This document shows, piece after piece, positions 17,812 through 26,303 of a stretch of DNA of 64,000 bases. The notes below the pieces were generated by a model. That model ran no database searches. It was not told the origin of the DNA and worked only from the letters and a program-made list of their open reading frames with translations. This DNA is from Blastococcus sp. HT6-30 (lineage in GTDB: Bacteria > Actinomycetota > Actinomycetes > Mycobacteriales > Geodermatophilaceae), in assembly GCF_039729015.1 (NCBI RefSeq), contig NZ_CP155792.1, positions 1,508,001-1,572,000 of the forward strand. The letters run 5' to 3'. Position numbers and translations under genes: made by a program. Numbering within the stretch: position 1 is the stretch's first letter; each line of letters begins with the position of its first letter.

Positions 17812-18612
17812 GTGAACTCGCTCCAGGAGAACCTGCGCGCGGTCCGCGCCCGGATCGACGCGGCCGCCCGCGCTGCCGGCCGCGACCCGGCCGACGTCGC
17901 GCTCCTCGCGGTCAGCAAGACCTGGCCCGCCGCCGACGTCCGGGCGCTCGCCGGGCTGGGGCAGCGGGACTTCGGCGAGAACCGCGTGCAGGAGCTCCTG
18001 GAGAAGGCCGACGAGCTCGCGGGCGCGGACCTGCGGTGGCACTTCGTGGGCCAGCTCCAGCGCAACAAGGCCGCGGCCGTGGCGCGGACCGGCGCGGTCG
18101 TCCACTCGCTCGACCGGGCCTCCCTGGCCGCGACCCTGGACCGGGCCGGGCAGCAGGCCGGGCGCCCGGTCGAGGTGCTGATCCAGGTGGACCTCGGCGG
18201 TCCCGAGGGGCAGGCCGCCGCGCGGGGCGGCGCGTCGCCCGATGGCGTCCCCGCACTCGCCGACGCCGTGGCGACGGCGCCCGGGCTGCGGTTGCGCGGG
18301 CTCATGGCGGTCGCTCCCCGCGGAGAGCGACCGGCACCGGCCTTCGCGCGGCTGGCCGCCCTCGCCGAGCGCCTCCGGGCCGACCACCCGGAGGCGGTGG
18401 AGATCTCTGCGGGCATGAGCGGCGACCTGGACGAGGCGGTCACGGCCGGCGCGACGATCGTGCGTGTCGGAACCGCGTTGTTCGGAGCGCGGCCCCTACC
18501 CTGCGGTGAGGTCGAGGAACACCAGCCACGCGAGTCACAGCAGTCGCACGAGCCGCAGGCTCACCGGGCTCCTGGGGCGGATGTGACGACGACGGTGCAG
18601 ATGCGACGCTGA
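17812..18612 (+). CDS. YggS/PLPBP-family pyridoxal phosphate homeostasis protein
   Basis: This 266-residue single-domain TIM-barrel protein binds PLP but has no known catalytic activity; it is thought to buffer free PLP. The PLP lysine is in [13 protein letters not shown] (Lys near 43). [20 protein letters not shown] and [14 protein letters not shown] follow, ending with [12 protein letters not shown]. The family usually ends shortly after FGAR. Here about 35 extra residues, rich in Gln, His and Glu, follow, and their codon use looks looser than the core, as if the frame ran into former intergenic DNA. Confidence 0.9.
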   Translation: MNSLQENLRAVRARIDAAARAAGRDPADVALLAVSKTWPAADVRALAGLGQRDFGENRVQELLEKADELAGADLRWHFVGQLQRNKAAAVARTGAVVHSLDRASLAATLDRAGQQAGRPVEVLIQVDLGGPEGQAAARGGASPDGVPALADAVATAPGLRLRGLMAVAPRGERPAPAFARLAALAERLRADHPEAVEISAGMSGDLDEAVTAGATIVRVGTALFGARPLPCGEVEEHQPRESQQSHEPQAHRAPGADVTTTVQMRR

Positions 18613-18637
18613 GGACACCGGCAGAGGGGAAGGTCCG

Positions 18638-19369
18638 ATGGCTGGAGCCATGCGGAAGATGGGGATCTACCTGGGGCTCGTCGAGGACGACGACACCCGC
18701 GGCTACGGCCGGTACGACTCCCGCACGTCCGACGAGCTGGAGCACGATCGCCGCTACGGCCGGTACGGCGAGGACCGCTACGCCGACGAGTTCGCCGACC
18801 GGCCCTACGCCGACGACGACTACACCGGTGGGTACGCCGACGACGAGCCGGCGGTCGCCGAGGTGCCCGCCGCCCGCGACCCCGAGCCGCTGTCGGTGCG
18901 GCGCGTCCAGGCCCGCCCGCTCGGCCTCGCGCCGGCCGGTGCCACCGCCGCCGGTTCCGGGCCCGGGCCGGTCGGTGCCCGGCTCGGCGGCATGAACAGT
19001 GGTCCCGTCGCCGCCGCGGGCCTCGCCGTCCGCGAGCCGGTGGTGGCCCCCGCTCCCGAGCCCGAGGCGGCACCTGCTCCCGTGTCCAAGACCTACCGGA
19101 TCACCACGCTGCACCCGCGCACCTACAACGAGGCCCGCACCATCGGTGAGCGCTTCCGCGACGGCATGCCGGTCATCATGAACCTCACCGAGATGGACGA
19201 CGCCGACGCGAAGCGACTCGTCGACTTCGCTGCGGGACTGAGCTTCGGCCTGCGCGGTAGTATCGAGCGGGTCACGGCGAAGGTGTTCCTGCTCAGCCCG
19301 CAGGACGTCGCCGTCACCCCTGAGGACAAGGCGAAGATCCGCGAGGGCGGGTTCTCCGACAAGTCCTGA
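18638..19369 (+). CDS. sepF: Cell division protein SepF
   Basis: This 243-residue protein ties FtsZ to the membrane in lineages without ftsA. The N-terminal [18 protein letters not shown] resembles the amphipathic membrane anchor. An acidic, Tyr/Asp/Arg-rich linker (about 20-150) follows, and the SepF core spans about 153-240 ([19 protein letters not shown], then [18 protein letters not shown]). ATG 18638 has GGGGAAGG upstream. It follows the YggS-type gene by 25 bases, the standard actinobacterial order. Confidence 0.95.
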   Translation: MAGAMRKMGIYLGLVEDDDTRGYGRYDSRTSDELEHDRRYGRYGEDRYADEFADRPYADDDYTGGYADDEPAVAEVPAARDPEPLSVRRVQARPLGLAPAGATAAGSGPGPVGARLGGMNSGPVAAAGLAVREPVVAPAPEPEAAPAPVSKTYRITTLHPRTYNEARTIGERFRDGMPVIMNLTEMDDADAKRLVDFAAGLSFGLRGSIERVTAKVFLLSPQDVAVTPEDKAKIREGGFSDKS

Positions 19370-19418
19370 GCGGCGAAGTGGAGTCGGCACCGGCGGGTGC
19401 CCTGAACGAGCGGGGCCC

Positions 19419-19706
19419 GTGTCTCTTATCTGGCAGATCCTCTCATCGGTGCTGCTCGTCTTCCTCGTCCTGCTCTTCGCGCGGTTCGTCGTCGACTGGG
19501 TGATGGTGCTGGCCCGCAGCTGGCGTCCCACCGGCCTGGTCGCGGCCGGCCTCGAGGTCGTCTACTCCACCACCGACCCGCCGCTGAAGGCGGTGCGCAA
19601 GGTCATCCCGCCCCTGAACCTGGGGTCCATCCGACTGGACCTCGGGTTTATGGTGCTGCTGATCGCCGTGGTGGTCCTCCGGAACGTCACGCTCGCACTC
19701 GCATGA
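19419..19706 (+). CDS. YggT-family membrane protein
   Basis: This 95-residue protein has two hydrophobic segments, at about 3-28 and 68-93. The intervening loop DPPLKAVRKVIPPLNLG matches the YggT signature (PxLxPxRRxIPP). Genes of this family lie between sepF and divIVA in many Gram-positives and are associated with division or membrane function; the molecular role is unknown. GTG 19419 is preceded by GAGCGGGG. Confidence 0.9.
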   Translation: MSLIWQILSSVLLVFLVLLFARFVVDWVMVLARSWRPTGLVAAGLEVVYSTTDPPLKAVRKVIPPLNLGSIRLDLGFMVLLIAVVVLRNVTLALA

Positions 19707-19803
19707 CCGCTGAATCCACCGGGATCAGAACCGCGGGCCGGCCGCGCTCCGGCGCCCGTCGCGCCACGCCCTGCTCCCGCCGTCCGACCCGAGGTGACCT
19801 GCG

Positions 19804-20532
19804 ATGCCACTGACGCCTGCCGACGTGCACAACGTCGTCTTCAAGAAGCCGCCGATCGGCAAGCGGGGCTACGACGAGGACGAGGTCGACGCCTTCCTCG
19901 ACGTCGTGGAGGCCGAGCTGGCCCGCTTGATCGAGGAGAACAACGAGCTGCGTTCCAGCGCGGTTCGCGCCGGTGCACGCGCCGAGGAGCGGCCCGAGCC
20001 GTCTGCGCCGGCCCCGGTCGCGGCGGCGCCCGTCGCGGCGGCCCCGCCGCCCCGGGAGGACGACAGCGCGCGGGCCTCGCGGATGCTGGCCCTGGCCACC
20101 GAGACCGCTGACCGCTACGTCAACGAGGCCAAGACGCAGTCCGAGGAGATGCTCAGCGGCGCCAAGACCAACAGCGAGCGCATGATGAGCGAGGCGCGGG
20201 CCAAGAGCGAGCAGATGGTCACCGAGGCCAAGCACCGCGCGGACTCGATGATCGGCGACGCCCGCACCCGCGCCGAGACGTTGGAGCGGGACGCCCGCGC
20301 CAAGGCCGCCGCCCTCGACGAGGACGCCGAGCGGCGGCACGTCGAGGCCATGGGCAGCCTCGAGGAGAAGCGCAGCAGCCTGGAGCGCAAGATCGAGGAG
20401 CTGCGGACCTTCGAGCGCGAGTACCGCACCCGGCTGCGGTCCTACCTCGAGTCGCACCTGCGCGACCTGGACAGCCGAGGCTCGGCCGAGCCCGCGACAG
20501 CGGGCCGGCAGAACCAGCACGCCAGCGCCTGA
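19804..20532 (+). CDS. wag31: DivIVA/Wag31 polar growth and septum-site protein
   Basis: This 242-residue coiled-coil protein marks curved membrane at poles and septa. The N-terminal DivIVA domain ([31 protein letters not shown]) binds membrane. An Ala/Pro-rich linker follows at about 60-85, then a long charged coiled coil with repeated KTxSExM-type units from about 95 to 225. ATG 19804 has GAGGTGA upstream. It ends the dcw-associated block and is followed by a strong terminator. Confidence 0.94.
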   Translation: MPLTPADVHNVVFKKPPIGKRGYDEDEVDAFLDVVEAELARLIEENNELRSSAVRAGARAEERPEPSAPAPVAAAPVAAAPPPREDDSARASRMLALATETADRYVNEAKTQSEEMLSGAKTNSERMMSEARAKSEQMVTEAKHRADSMIGDARTRAETLERDARAKAAALDEDAERRHVEAMGSLEEKRSSLERKIEELRTFEREYRTRLRSYLESHLRDLDSRGSAEPATAGRQNQHASA

Positions 20533-20571
20533 GCGCTGTACCCCTCCCCGTGCCTGGAGAACGGCACGACG

Positions 20572-20607
20572 AGCAGGGCTCCCGGACTCCGGTCCGGGAG
20601 CCCTGCT
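20572..20607 (+). terminator. Strong hairpin terminator after wag31
   Basis: A perfect 16-bp stem, with left arm AGCAGGGCTCCCGGAC, encloses a TCCG loop and is followed by GCTTTCT. It lies 39 bases after the wag31 stop and probably ends the dcw transcript. Confidence 0.85.
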
Positions 20608-20681
20608 GCTTTCTCCGGCTGCTCCCGGCTCTGAGCGAGGCCCGTGTCTGCCTGCGAGGTGTGGGTGGGGGAGGGGCCTTC

Positions 20682-20687
20682 TAGAGT
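20682..20687 (+). promoter_or_regulatory. -10 element, leaderless type
   Basis: TAGAGT lies 6 bases before GTG 20694, with no Shine-Dalgarno sequence between. Confidence 0.5.
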
Positions 20688-20693
20688 CCAGGC

Positions 20694-21329
20694 GTGATCG
20701 TGACCGCCGGGCTGCTCGTGCTCCTGGGCTTCGGGCTCTTCGTGGGCGGGCTGCTGACCGGTGTCACCGCGCTGTACTGGAGTTGCGTGGCCGCCTGCGT
20801 CGTGGCCGCGGGGGTGCTGATCGCCGCCCGCCGGAAGATGGCGGCTCGATCAGCCTCCGCGACGACGCCCCCCGCCACCGCTCCGGCCGTCCCCCCGGCA
20901 GCGGCCGGGCCGGACCTGGCGACCGGCGCCACCGCCGCGCCGCCCACCGCCGCGCCCACCCCGGCGACGGTGCAGGAGACGCCTCCGGATACCCACCCGG
21001 AGCCGGGAACCGCCCCCGTCGCCGGACCGGCTGCCGGCGCGACCGCCGCCTCCGTGGCGGCCGCGCAGGGCCCCGAGGCTCCGGTCGAGCTGCCCGATCC
21101 TCCGGTGGAGGAGGTCGAGGTGACCGACCTGCTGATCATCGTCGACCTCACCGACGAGGTGCTCGTCGTCGACGAGCACCCCCGGTACCACGTGCCCGGG
21201 TGCGTGCACCTCCAGGGGCACAGTCCCATCCCGCTGCCACTGGACGAGGCGCGCACCGACGGGTTCACCCCCTGCGGCGTGTGCCGGCCCGACCGGACCC
21301 TGGCGAAGCGGGCGCGCGCCCGCCGCTAG
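20694..21329 (+). CDS. Membrane protein with C-terminal Ada-like Cys/His module
   Basis: This 211-residue protein is of unknown function. Two adjacent membrane helices fill residues 1-47. A Pro/Ala/Thr-rich spacer of about 90 residues follows, then an acidic Val-rich stretch (VEEVEVTDLLIIVDL). The C-terminal module contains YHVPGC, then about 25 residues later PCGVCRP. The H-x3-C...C-x2-C spacing resembles the small zinc-binding domain at the N terminus of Ada and the C terminus of some secreted nucleases. Metal binding is inferred. It follows wag31 and converges on ileS. Confidence 0.75.
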   Translation: MIVTAGLLVLLGFGLFVGGLLTGVTALYWSCVAACVVAAGVLIAARRKMAARSASATTPPATAPAVPPAAAGPDLATGATAAPPTAAPTPATVQETPPDTHPEPGTAPVAGPAAGATAASVAAAQGPEAPVELPDPPVEEVEVTDLLIIVDLTDEVLVVDEHPRYHVPGCVHLQGHSPIPLPLDEARTDGFTPCGVCRPDRTLAKRARARR

Positions 21330-21346
21330 CAGGCCCGGTCCCGCTC

Positions 21347-21379
21347 CTCCCTTCCCGCTGGCGGCGAGCGGGGAGGGGG
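21347..21379. terminator. Bidirectional hairpin terminator between converging genes
   Basis: Arms CTCCCTTCCCGCT and AGCGGGGAGGGGG pair over 13 positions (with two G-T wobbles) around a GGCGGCG loop. It lies between the stop of the 20694 gene and the stop of ileS, 7 bases from the latter. Confidence 0.7.
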
Positions 21380-21385
21380 AGGTGC

Positions 21386-24300
21386 TCAGGCCTTGGCCAC
21401 CCAGAACCGGGAGCCCTCGGGCCCCTCGACGCCCTCGCCCGGGCCCGCCGTGCCGGCGTGCACCGCGCTGGCCAGCACCTCGCCGGCCAGCTGCTCGGCG
21501 TGCTCGGTCAGGGCCTGCGCCATGGCGCCGTCGGCGGTCCACGACAGCTCGATCCGGTCGCTGACCTCCAGGCCGCTGGTCTTGCGCGCCTCCTGCACGA
21601 GCCGGACCACCTCGCGCACCAGGCCCGCGCGCTCCAGCTCGGGGGTGAGGGTGAGGTCCAGGGCCACGGTCAGGCCACCGGCGCTGGCCACGGTCCAGCC
21701 CTCGCGCGGGGTCTCGGTGACCACCAGGTCGCCGTCCTCGAGCGGCACGGGAGAGCCCTCGACGTCCACGCTCGCCGTGCCGGCGCGGTAGGCCGCGACG
21801 AGAGCCGGCGCGTCGGCCGCGGCGACGGCCCTGGCCACCGCCTGCACCTGCTTGCCCAGACGGCGGCCCACCGCGCGGAAGTCCACCTTCACGCTGACGT
21901 CGACCAGGTCGCCCCCCACGGCGGCCAGCTCCATGAGCTCGGCGACGTTGAGCTCGTCGGCGACCTCGGCGACCAGGTCGCGGGGGAGGGCCGACCAGCC
22001 GGGCGCGGCGACGACCGCGCGGGCCAGCGGCTGCCGGGTGCGCATCTTGGCCGAGGTCCGGGCCGAGCGGCCCAGCTCGACCAGGCGGCGCACCAGCGCC
22101 ATCTGCTCGACCAGGGTGTCGTCGAGCGCGGTCTCGTCCACCTGGGGCCAGGAAGCGAGGTGCACGCTGTCCACCGGCGCCTGGCCCCCCGGCCCGGCCA
22201 GGCCCGGCACCACGGCGCGCGACCAGACCTCGTCGGTCACGAACGGCGTGAACGGCGCCATGAGCCGGGTCAGCCCGTCGAGGACCTCGTGCAGGGTGCC
22301 CAGCGCCGAGGGGTCGCCGTCCCAGAAGCGGCGCCGGGACCGGCGCACGTACCAGTTGGAGAGGTCGTCGACGAACTGGGCCAGGAGCCGGCCGGCACCC
22401 TGGGTGTCGAAGTCCTCCAGCGCCGCGGTGACGTCGCGGGTCACGGCGGCGAGCTCGGCGAGCGCCCAGCGGTCCAGCAGCGGGCGCTCGGCGCGTGGGG
22501 GCGCCGGGCTCGCGACCGGGTCCCAGCCGTTGGTCTCGGCGTACAGGGTGAAGAAGCTGGCGGTGTTCCAGTAGGTGAGCAGCACCTTCCGGACGACCTC
22601 GGACAGCGTCTCGTGCCCGACCCGCCGGGCCGACCACGGCGAGCCCCCGGCGAGCATGAACCAGCGGACGGCGTCGGCGCCGTGCCGGTCCATGAGCGGG
22701 ATGGGCTCCAGGATGTTGCCCAGGTGCTTGCTCATCTTCCGGCCGTCCTCGGCCAGGATGTGGCCCAGGCAGAGCACGTTCTCGTAGGAGCTCTTCTCGA
22801 ACACCAGGGTGCCGACGGCCATCAGCGTGTAGAACCAGCCGCGGGTCTGGTCGATCGCCTCGCAGATGAACTGCGCCGGGTAGGCCGCCTGGAACTGCTC
22901 GGAGTTGCGGTGCGGCGCGCCCCACTGCGCGAACGGCATCGAGCCGGAGTCGTACCAGGCGTCGATGACCTGCCGGACGCGCCGGTAGGTGCCCTCCTCG
23001 CCGGGCCGCGTGAAGGTGACGTCGTCGATGAACGGCCGGTGCGGGTCCAGGTCGGAGAGGTCGCGGCCGGTCAGCTCCGACAGCTCGGCCAGCGAGCCGA
23101 CGGCCACCATCCGGCTCGGATCGGCGTCGTTGCGCCAGATCGGCAGCGGCGTGCCCCAGTAGCGGTCGCGGGAGAGAGCCCAGTCGACGTTGTTGTTCAG
23201 CCAGTCGCCGTACCGGCCGGTCTTGATGCTCTCCGGGTACCAGTTGGTCTTCTCGTTCTCCGCGAGGAGCTGGTCCTTGATCTGGCTGGTGCGGATGTAC
23301 CAGGACGGCTGCGCGTAGTACATCAGCGGCGTGTGGCAGCGCCAGCAGTGCGGATAGCTGTGCTCGTACCGGATCTCGCGGAACAGCACGCCGCGGTTCT
23401 CCAGGTCCTCGACCAGCTGCGGGTCGGCGGCCTTGAAGAAGTGCCCGCCCACCAGCCGGACCCCGGGCAGGAAGTGCCCGGTCGGGTCGATGGGGTTGAC
23501 CACGGGCAGCCCGTAGCCGCGGCAGACCGCCAGGTCGTCGGCGCCGAAGGCGGGGGACTGGTGGACCAGGCCGGTCCCGTCGTCGGTGGTGACGTACTCG
23601 GCGAGGACGACGAAGTGGGCGTCCTCACCGGCCGGGAACTCGACCAGGTCGAACGGCCGCCGGTAGTGGGTGCGCTCCCAGTCGCGGCCGGGAGCGCGGC
23701 CGAGCACCTCGGCGTCCTCCCCGAGGACGGCGGCCAGCAGCGGTTCCGCCACCACGACCGGGACGTCGTCGGAGCCGGCCGCCCGGGCGACGACGTAGGG
23801 GACGTCGGGGTGCACGGCGACGGCGGTGTTGCTGGGCAGCGTCCACGGCGTCGTCGTCCAGACCAGCAGGTCGGCCTTGCCGGCCCACTCGCCGTCGGTG
23901 ATCGGCAGCCGCACGTACACCGACGGGTCGGTGATCGTCTCGTACCCCTGGGCGACCTCGTGGTCGGACAGCCCGGTGCCGCAGCGCGGGCAGTAGGGCG
24001 CCACCCGGTGGTCCTCGACCAGCAGCCCCTTCTCGAAGACCTGCTTCAGCGACCACCAGACGCTCTCGATGTAGGCCGGGTCCATCGTCCAGTAGGCGGT
24101 GGACATGTCGACCCAGTAGCCCATCCGGTGGGTCAGCTCGGTGAACGCGTCGACGTGGCGCTCCACCGACGCCCGGCAGCGGGCGTTGAACTCGGCGATG
24201 CCGAACCGCTCGATGTCCGGTTTGCCGGCGAAGCCGAGCTCCTGCTCGACGGCGATCTCCACCGGCAGGCCGTGGCAGTCCCACCCGGCCCGGCGGGGCA

Positions 24301-24562
24301 CGGAGAAGCCCTGCATCGTCTTGAACCGGGGGAAGACGTCCTTGAACGCCCGCGCCTCGATGTGGTGGGTGCCCGGCCGGCCGTTGGCCGTGGGCGGGCC
24401 CTCGTAGAAGGTCCACTGCGGGCGGCCGGCCGACTCCTGCAGCGACCGGTCGAAGACCTTCTCGTTCTCCCAGCGCTCCAGGATGCCGCGCTCCAGGGCG
24501 GGGAGGTCGACCTGCGGGGGCAGCGCGGAGAAGGGGCCGGGTGAGCTCACGGGCACCATCAT
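21386..24562 (-). CDS. ileS: Isoleucyl-tRNA synthetase
   Basis: This class I aminoacyl-tRNA synthetase of about 1058 residues charges tRNA-Ile and has an editing domain. The HIGH-type motif is atypical, GTHHIEARAF, as I recall for the eukaryote-like (type 2) IleRS of mycobacteria. The editing-site region VWTTTPWTLPSNTA and the KMSKS loop EDGRKMSKHLGN are intact. The tRNA anticodon-binding domain fills the C-terminal third. ATG 24562, the ATG at 24559 or a downstream GTG are all possible starts. The divergent antiporter begins 92 bases away, leaving no room for a T-box leader. Confidence 0.96.
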   Translation of the reverse strand: MMVPVSSPGPFSALPPQVDLPALERGILERWENEKVFDRSLQESAGRPQWTFYEGPPTANGRPGTHHIEARAFKDVFPRFKTMQGFSVPRRAGWDCHGLPVEIAVEQELGFAGKPDIERFGIAEFNARCRASVERHVDAFTELTHRMGYWVDMSTAYWTMDPAYIESVWWSLKQVFEKGLLVEDHRVAPYCPRCGTGLSDHEVAQGYETITDPSVYVRLPITDGEWAGKADLLVWTTTPWTLPSNTAVAVHPDVPYVVARAAGSDDVPVVVAEPLLAAVLGEDAEVLGRAPGRDWERTHYRRPFDLVEFPAGEDAHFVVLAEYVTTDDGTGLVHQSPAFGADDLAVCRGYGLPVVNPIDPTGHFLPGVRLVGGHFFKAADPQLVEDLENRGVLFREIRYEHSYPHCWRCHTPLMYYAQPSWYIRTSQIKDQLLAENEKTNWYPESIKTGRYGDWLNNNVDWALSRDRYWGTPLPIWRNDADPSRMVAVGSLAELSELTGRDLSDLDPHRPFIDDVTFTRPGEEGTYRRVRQVIDAWYDSGSMPFAQWGAPHRNSEQFQAAYPAQFICEAIDQTRGWFYTLMAVGTLVFEKSSYENVLCLGHILAEDGRKMSKHLGNILEPIPLMDRHGADAVRWFMLAGGSPWSARRVGHETLSEVVRKVLLTYWNTASFFTLYAETNGWDPVASPAPPRAERPLLDRWALAELAAVTRDVTAALEDFDTQGAGRLLAQFVDDLSNWYVRRSRRRFWDGDPSALGTLHEVLDGLTRLMAPFTPFVTDEVWSRAVVPGLAGPGGQAPVDSVHLASWPQVDETALDDTLVEQMALVRRLVELGRSARTSAKMRTRQPLARAVVAAPGWSALPRDLVAEVADELNVAELMELAAVGGDLVDVSVKVDFRAVGRRLGKQVQAVARAVAAADAPALVAAYRAGTASVDVEGSPVPLEDGDLVVTETPREGWTVASAGGLTVALDLTLTPELERAGLVREVVRLVQEARKTSGLEVSDRIELSWTADGAMAQALTEHAEQLAGEVLASAVHAGTAGPGEGVEGPEGSRFWVAKA

Positions 24563-24654
24563 CCCCGACCCGGGTGGCGCACCGGTGGGCCGGGCCACCA
24601 CCGGGGGAGCCCGCCCGCCGTACGGGAGACTGACCGCATGCGGAGCGGCCGAGG

Positions 24655-26166
24655 GTGAACACGACCGTCACCGTCGCACTGGCCCTCGGGGCGCTGGTCG
24701 TGCTGGTCGCCGCGGTCGCGCTCCGGCTGGCCGATCGCGTGGGCCTGCCGAGCCTGCTGCTGTACCTGGCCCTCGGCCTGGCGATCGGTGAGGGCGGGCT
24801 GGGCGTGCGTTTCGACGACGCCGAGCTGACCCAGACCCTCGGGGTGGCCGCGCTGGTCGTCATCCTCGCCGAGGGTGGGCTGACCACCCGCTGGGCCGAC
24901 ATGCGGCGGGCGGTCGGGCCGGGGCTTTCCCTCGCCACCGTCGGGGTGGCGGTGAGCGTCGGCATCACCGCGGCCTTCGCCGTCTGGCTTCTCGACGCCT
25001 CGTGGGGCTTCGCCCTGCTGCTGGCCGCGGTGGTCGGGTCCACCGACGCGGCGGCGGTCTTCGGGGCCCTGCGGAGGCTGCCCCTGCCCCGTCGGCTGGC
25101 GGCCTCCATCGAGGCGGAGAGCGGGCTCAACGACGCCCCGGCGATCCTCCTGGTCACCACCCTCGCCGCCTACCTCACCGGCGCCGGCCCGGGAGCGTGG
25201 TGGCTCATCGTGCTGCAGGTCGTCGGCCAGCTGATCGGCGGCGCCCTGATCGGCGTGGCGCTCGGGGTCGGCGGGGCGGCGCTGCTGCGCCGGGTCGCCC
25301 TCCCGCTGGCCGGCTTCTACCCGCTGGCGATGCTGGCGCTGTGCGTGCTCGCCTTCGCGACGGCCACGCTCGCGGCCACCTCGGGCATCGTCGCGGTGTA
25401 CCTGTGCGGGCTGGTGCTGGGCAACGCGGCCCTCCCGCACCGCGCCGCGAGCATCGGCTTCGCCGAGGGCATGGCCACCCTCGCCCAGATCGGGTTGTTC
25501 GTCCTGCTCGGGTTGCTCGCCTCGCCGTCCCGGCTGGCCGATGCCCTGCTCCCGGCGCTCGTGGTCGGCGGGGCGCTGCTGCTGGTCGCCCGGCCGGTGT
25601 CCGTGGTGCTGAGCCTGGTGTGGTTCCGGATGCCGTGGCGGCAGCAGGCCTTCGTCTCCTGGGCGGGCCTGCGCGGAGCCGTTCCCATCGTGCTCGCCAC
25701 CTTCCCCGTGACCGCCGGGGTCACCGGCGCGGCCGGCATCTTCGACACCGTCTTCGTGCTGGTCGTCGTCTTCACCGTCGTGCAGGGCTGGTCCCTGCCC
25801 TGGGTGGCGCGACGGCTGCGGATCGCGGCCCCGGTCACGCCGCGCGACGTGGAGGTGGAGGCCGCCCCGCTGGAGACGCTGGACGCCGACCTGGTGCAGC
25901 TGACCGTGCCGGACGGGTCGCGCCTGCACGGTGTCTACCTGCCGGAGCTGCGGCTGCCCGAGGACGCCGCCGTGGTGCTCATCGTGCGCGAGGGCCGGGC
26001 GTTCGTGCCCGACCGGACCACCCGGCTGATGCGGGGCGACCAGGCGCTGCTGGTGTCGGCGCGCGGCTCCCGGGCGGAGGCGGAGCGGCGGCTGCGCGCG
26101 GTCAGCCGCGCCGGCCGGCTCGCCATGTGGCGGGGCGAGACCGGCCGCGCCGGCGAGGCCGACTGA
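24655..26166 (+). CDS. CPA1/NhaP2-type potassium or sodium/proton antiporter
   Basis: This 503-residue protein has about twelve membrane helices in residues 1-385 and a cytoplasmic TrkA-C (RCK_C) domain at about 400-480 (LDADLVQLTVPDGSRLHGVYLPEL). The transport-site motif ESGLNDAP and the GSTDAAAVF segment match the NhaP2/CvrA group, which exchange K+ or Na+ for H+ under regulation by the C-terminal domain. GTG 24655 overlaps the end of a possible six-codon upstream ORF. It is divergent from ileS. The transported ion is inferred. Confidence 0.88.
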   Translation: MNTTVTVALALGALVVLVAAVALRLADRVGLPSLLLYLALGLAIGEGGLGVRFDDAELTQTLGVAALVVILAEGGLTTRWADMRRAVGPGLSLATVGVAVSVGITAAFAVWLLDASWGFALLLAAVVGSTDAAAVFGALRRLPLPRRLAASIEAESGLNDAPAILLVTTLAAYLTGAGPGAWWLIVLQVVGQLIGGALIGVALGVGGAALLRRVALPLAGFYPLAMLALCVLAFATATLAATSGIVAVYLCGLVLGNAALPHRAASIGFAEGMATLAQIGLFVLLGLLASPSRLADALLPALVVGGALLLVARPVSVVLSLVWFRMPWRQQAFVSWAGLRGAVPIVLATFPVTAGVTGAAGIFDTVFVLVVVFTVVQGWSLPWVARRLRIAAPVTPRDVEVEAAPLETLDADLVQLTVPDGSRLHGVYLPELRLPEDAAVVLIVREGRAFVPDRTTRLMRGDQALLVSARGSRAEAERRLRAVSRAGRLAMWRGETGRAGEAD

Positions 26167-26303
26167 GGGGCCGTCCTCGTCCGCGCGCTCGGCGCGGGCC
26201 GCGTGACGGTGGACGCTCTGCTGCGGACGTCGGCGTTCCGTGACATCGTGATCCCACCGGCACCGGGCGGCGGTCGCCGTGCCGGGATCCCACGGAGCAC
26301 GTC

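Noticed and set aside
18554-18562. Fourth copy of the CGCAGGCTC hairpin element
   Set aside because: The core is present but only 4 bp of stem can form and it lies inside a coding frame; kept only as a note on the YggS-type tail.
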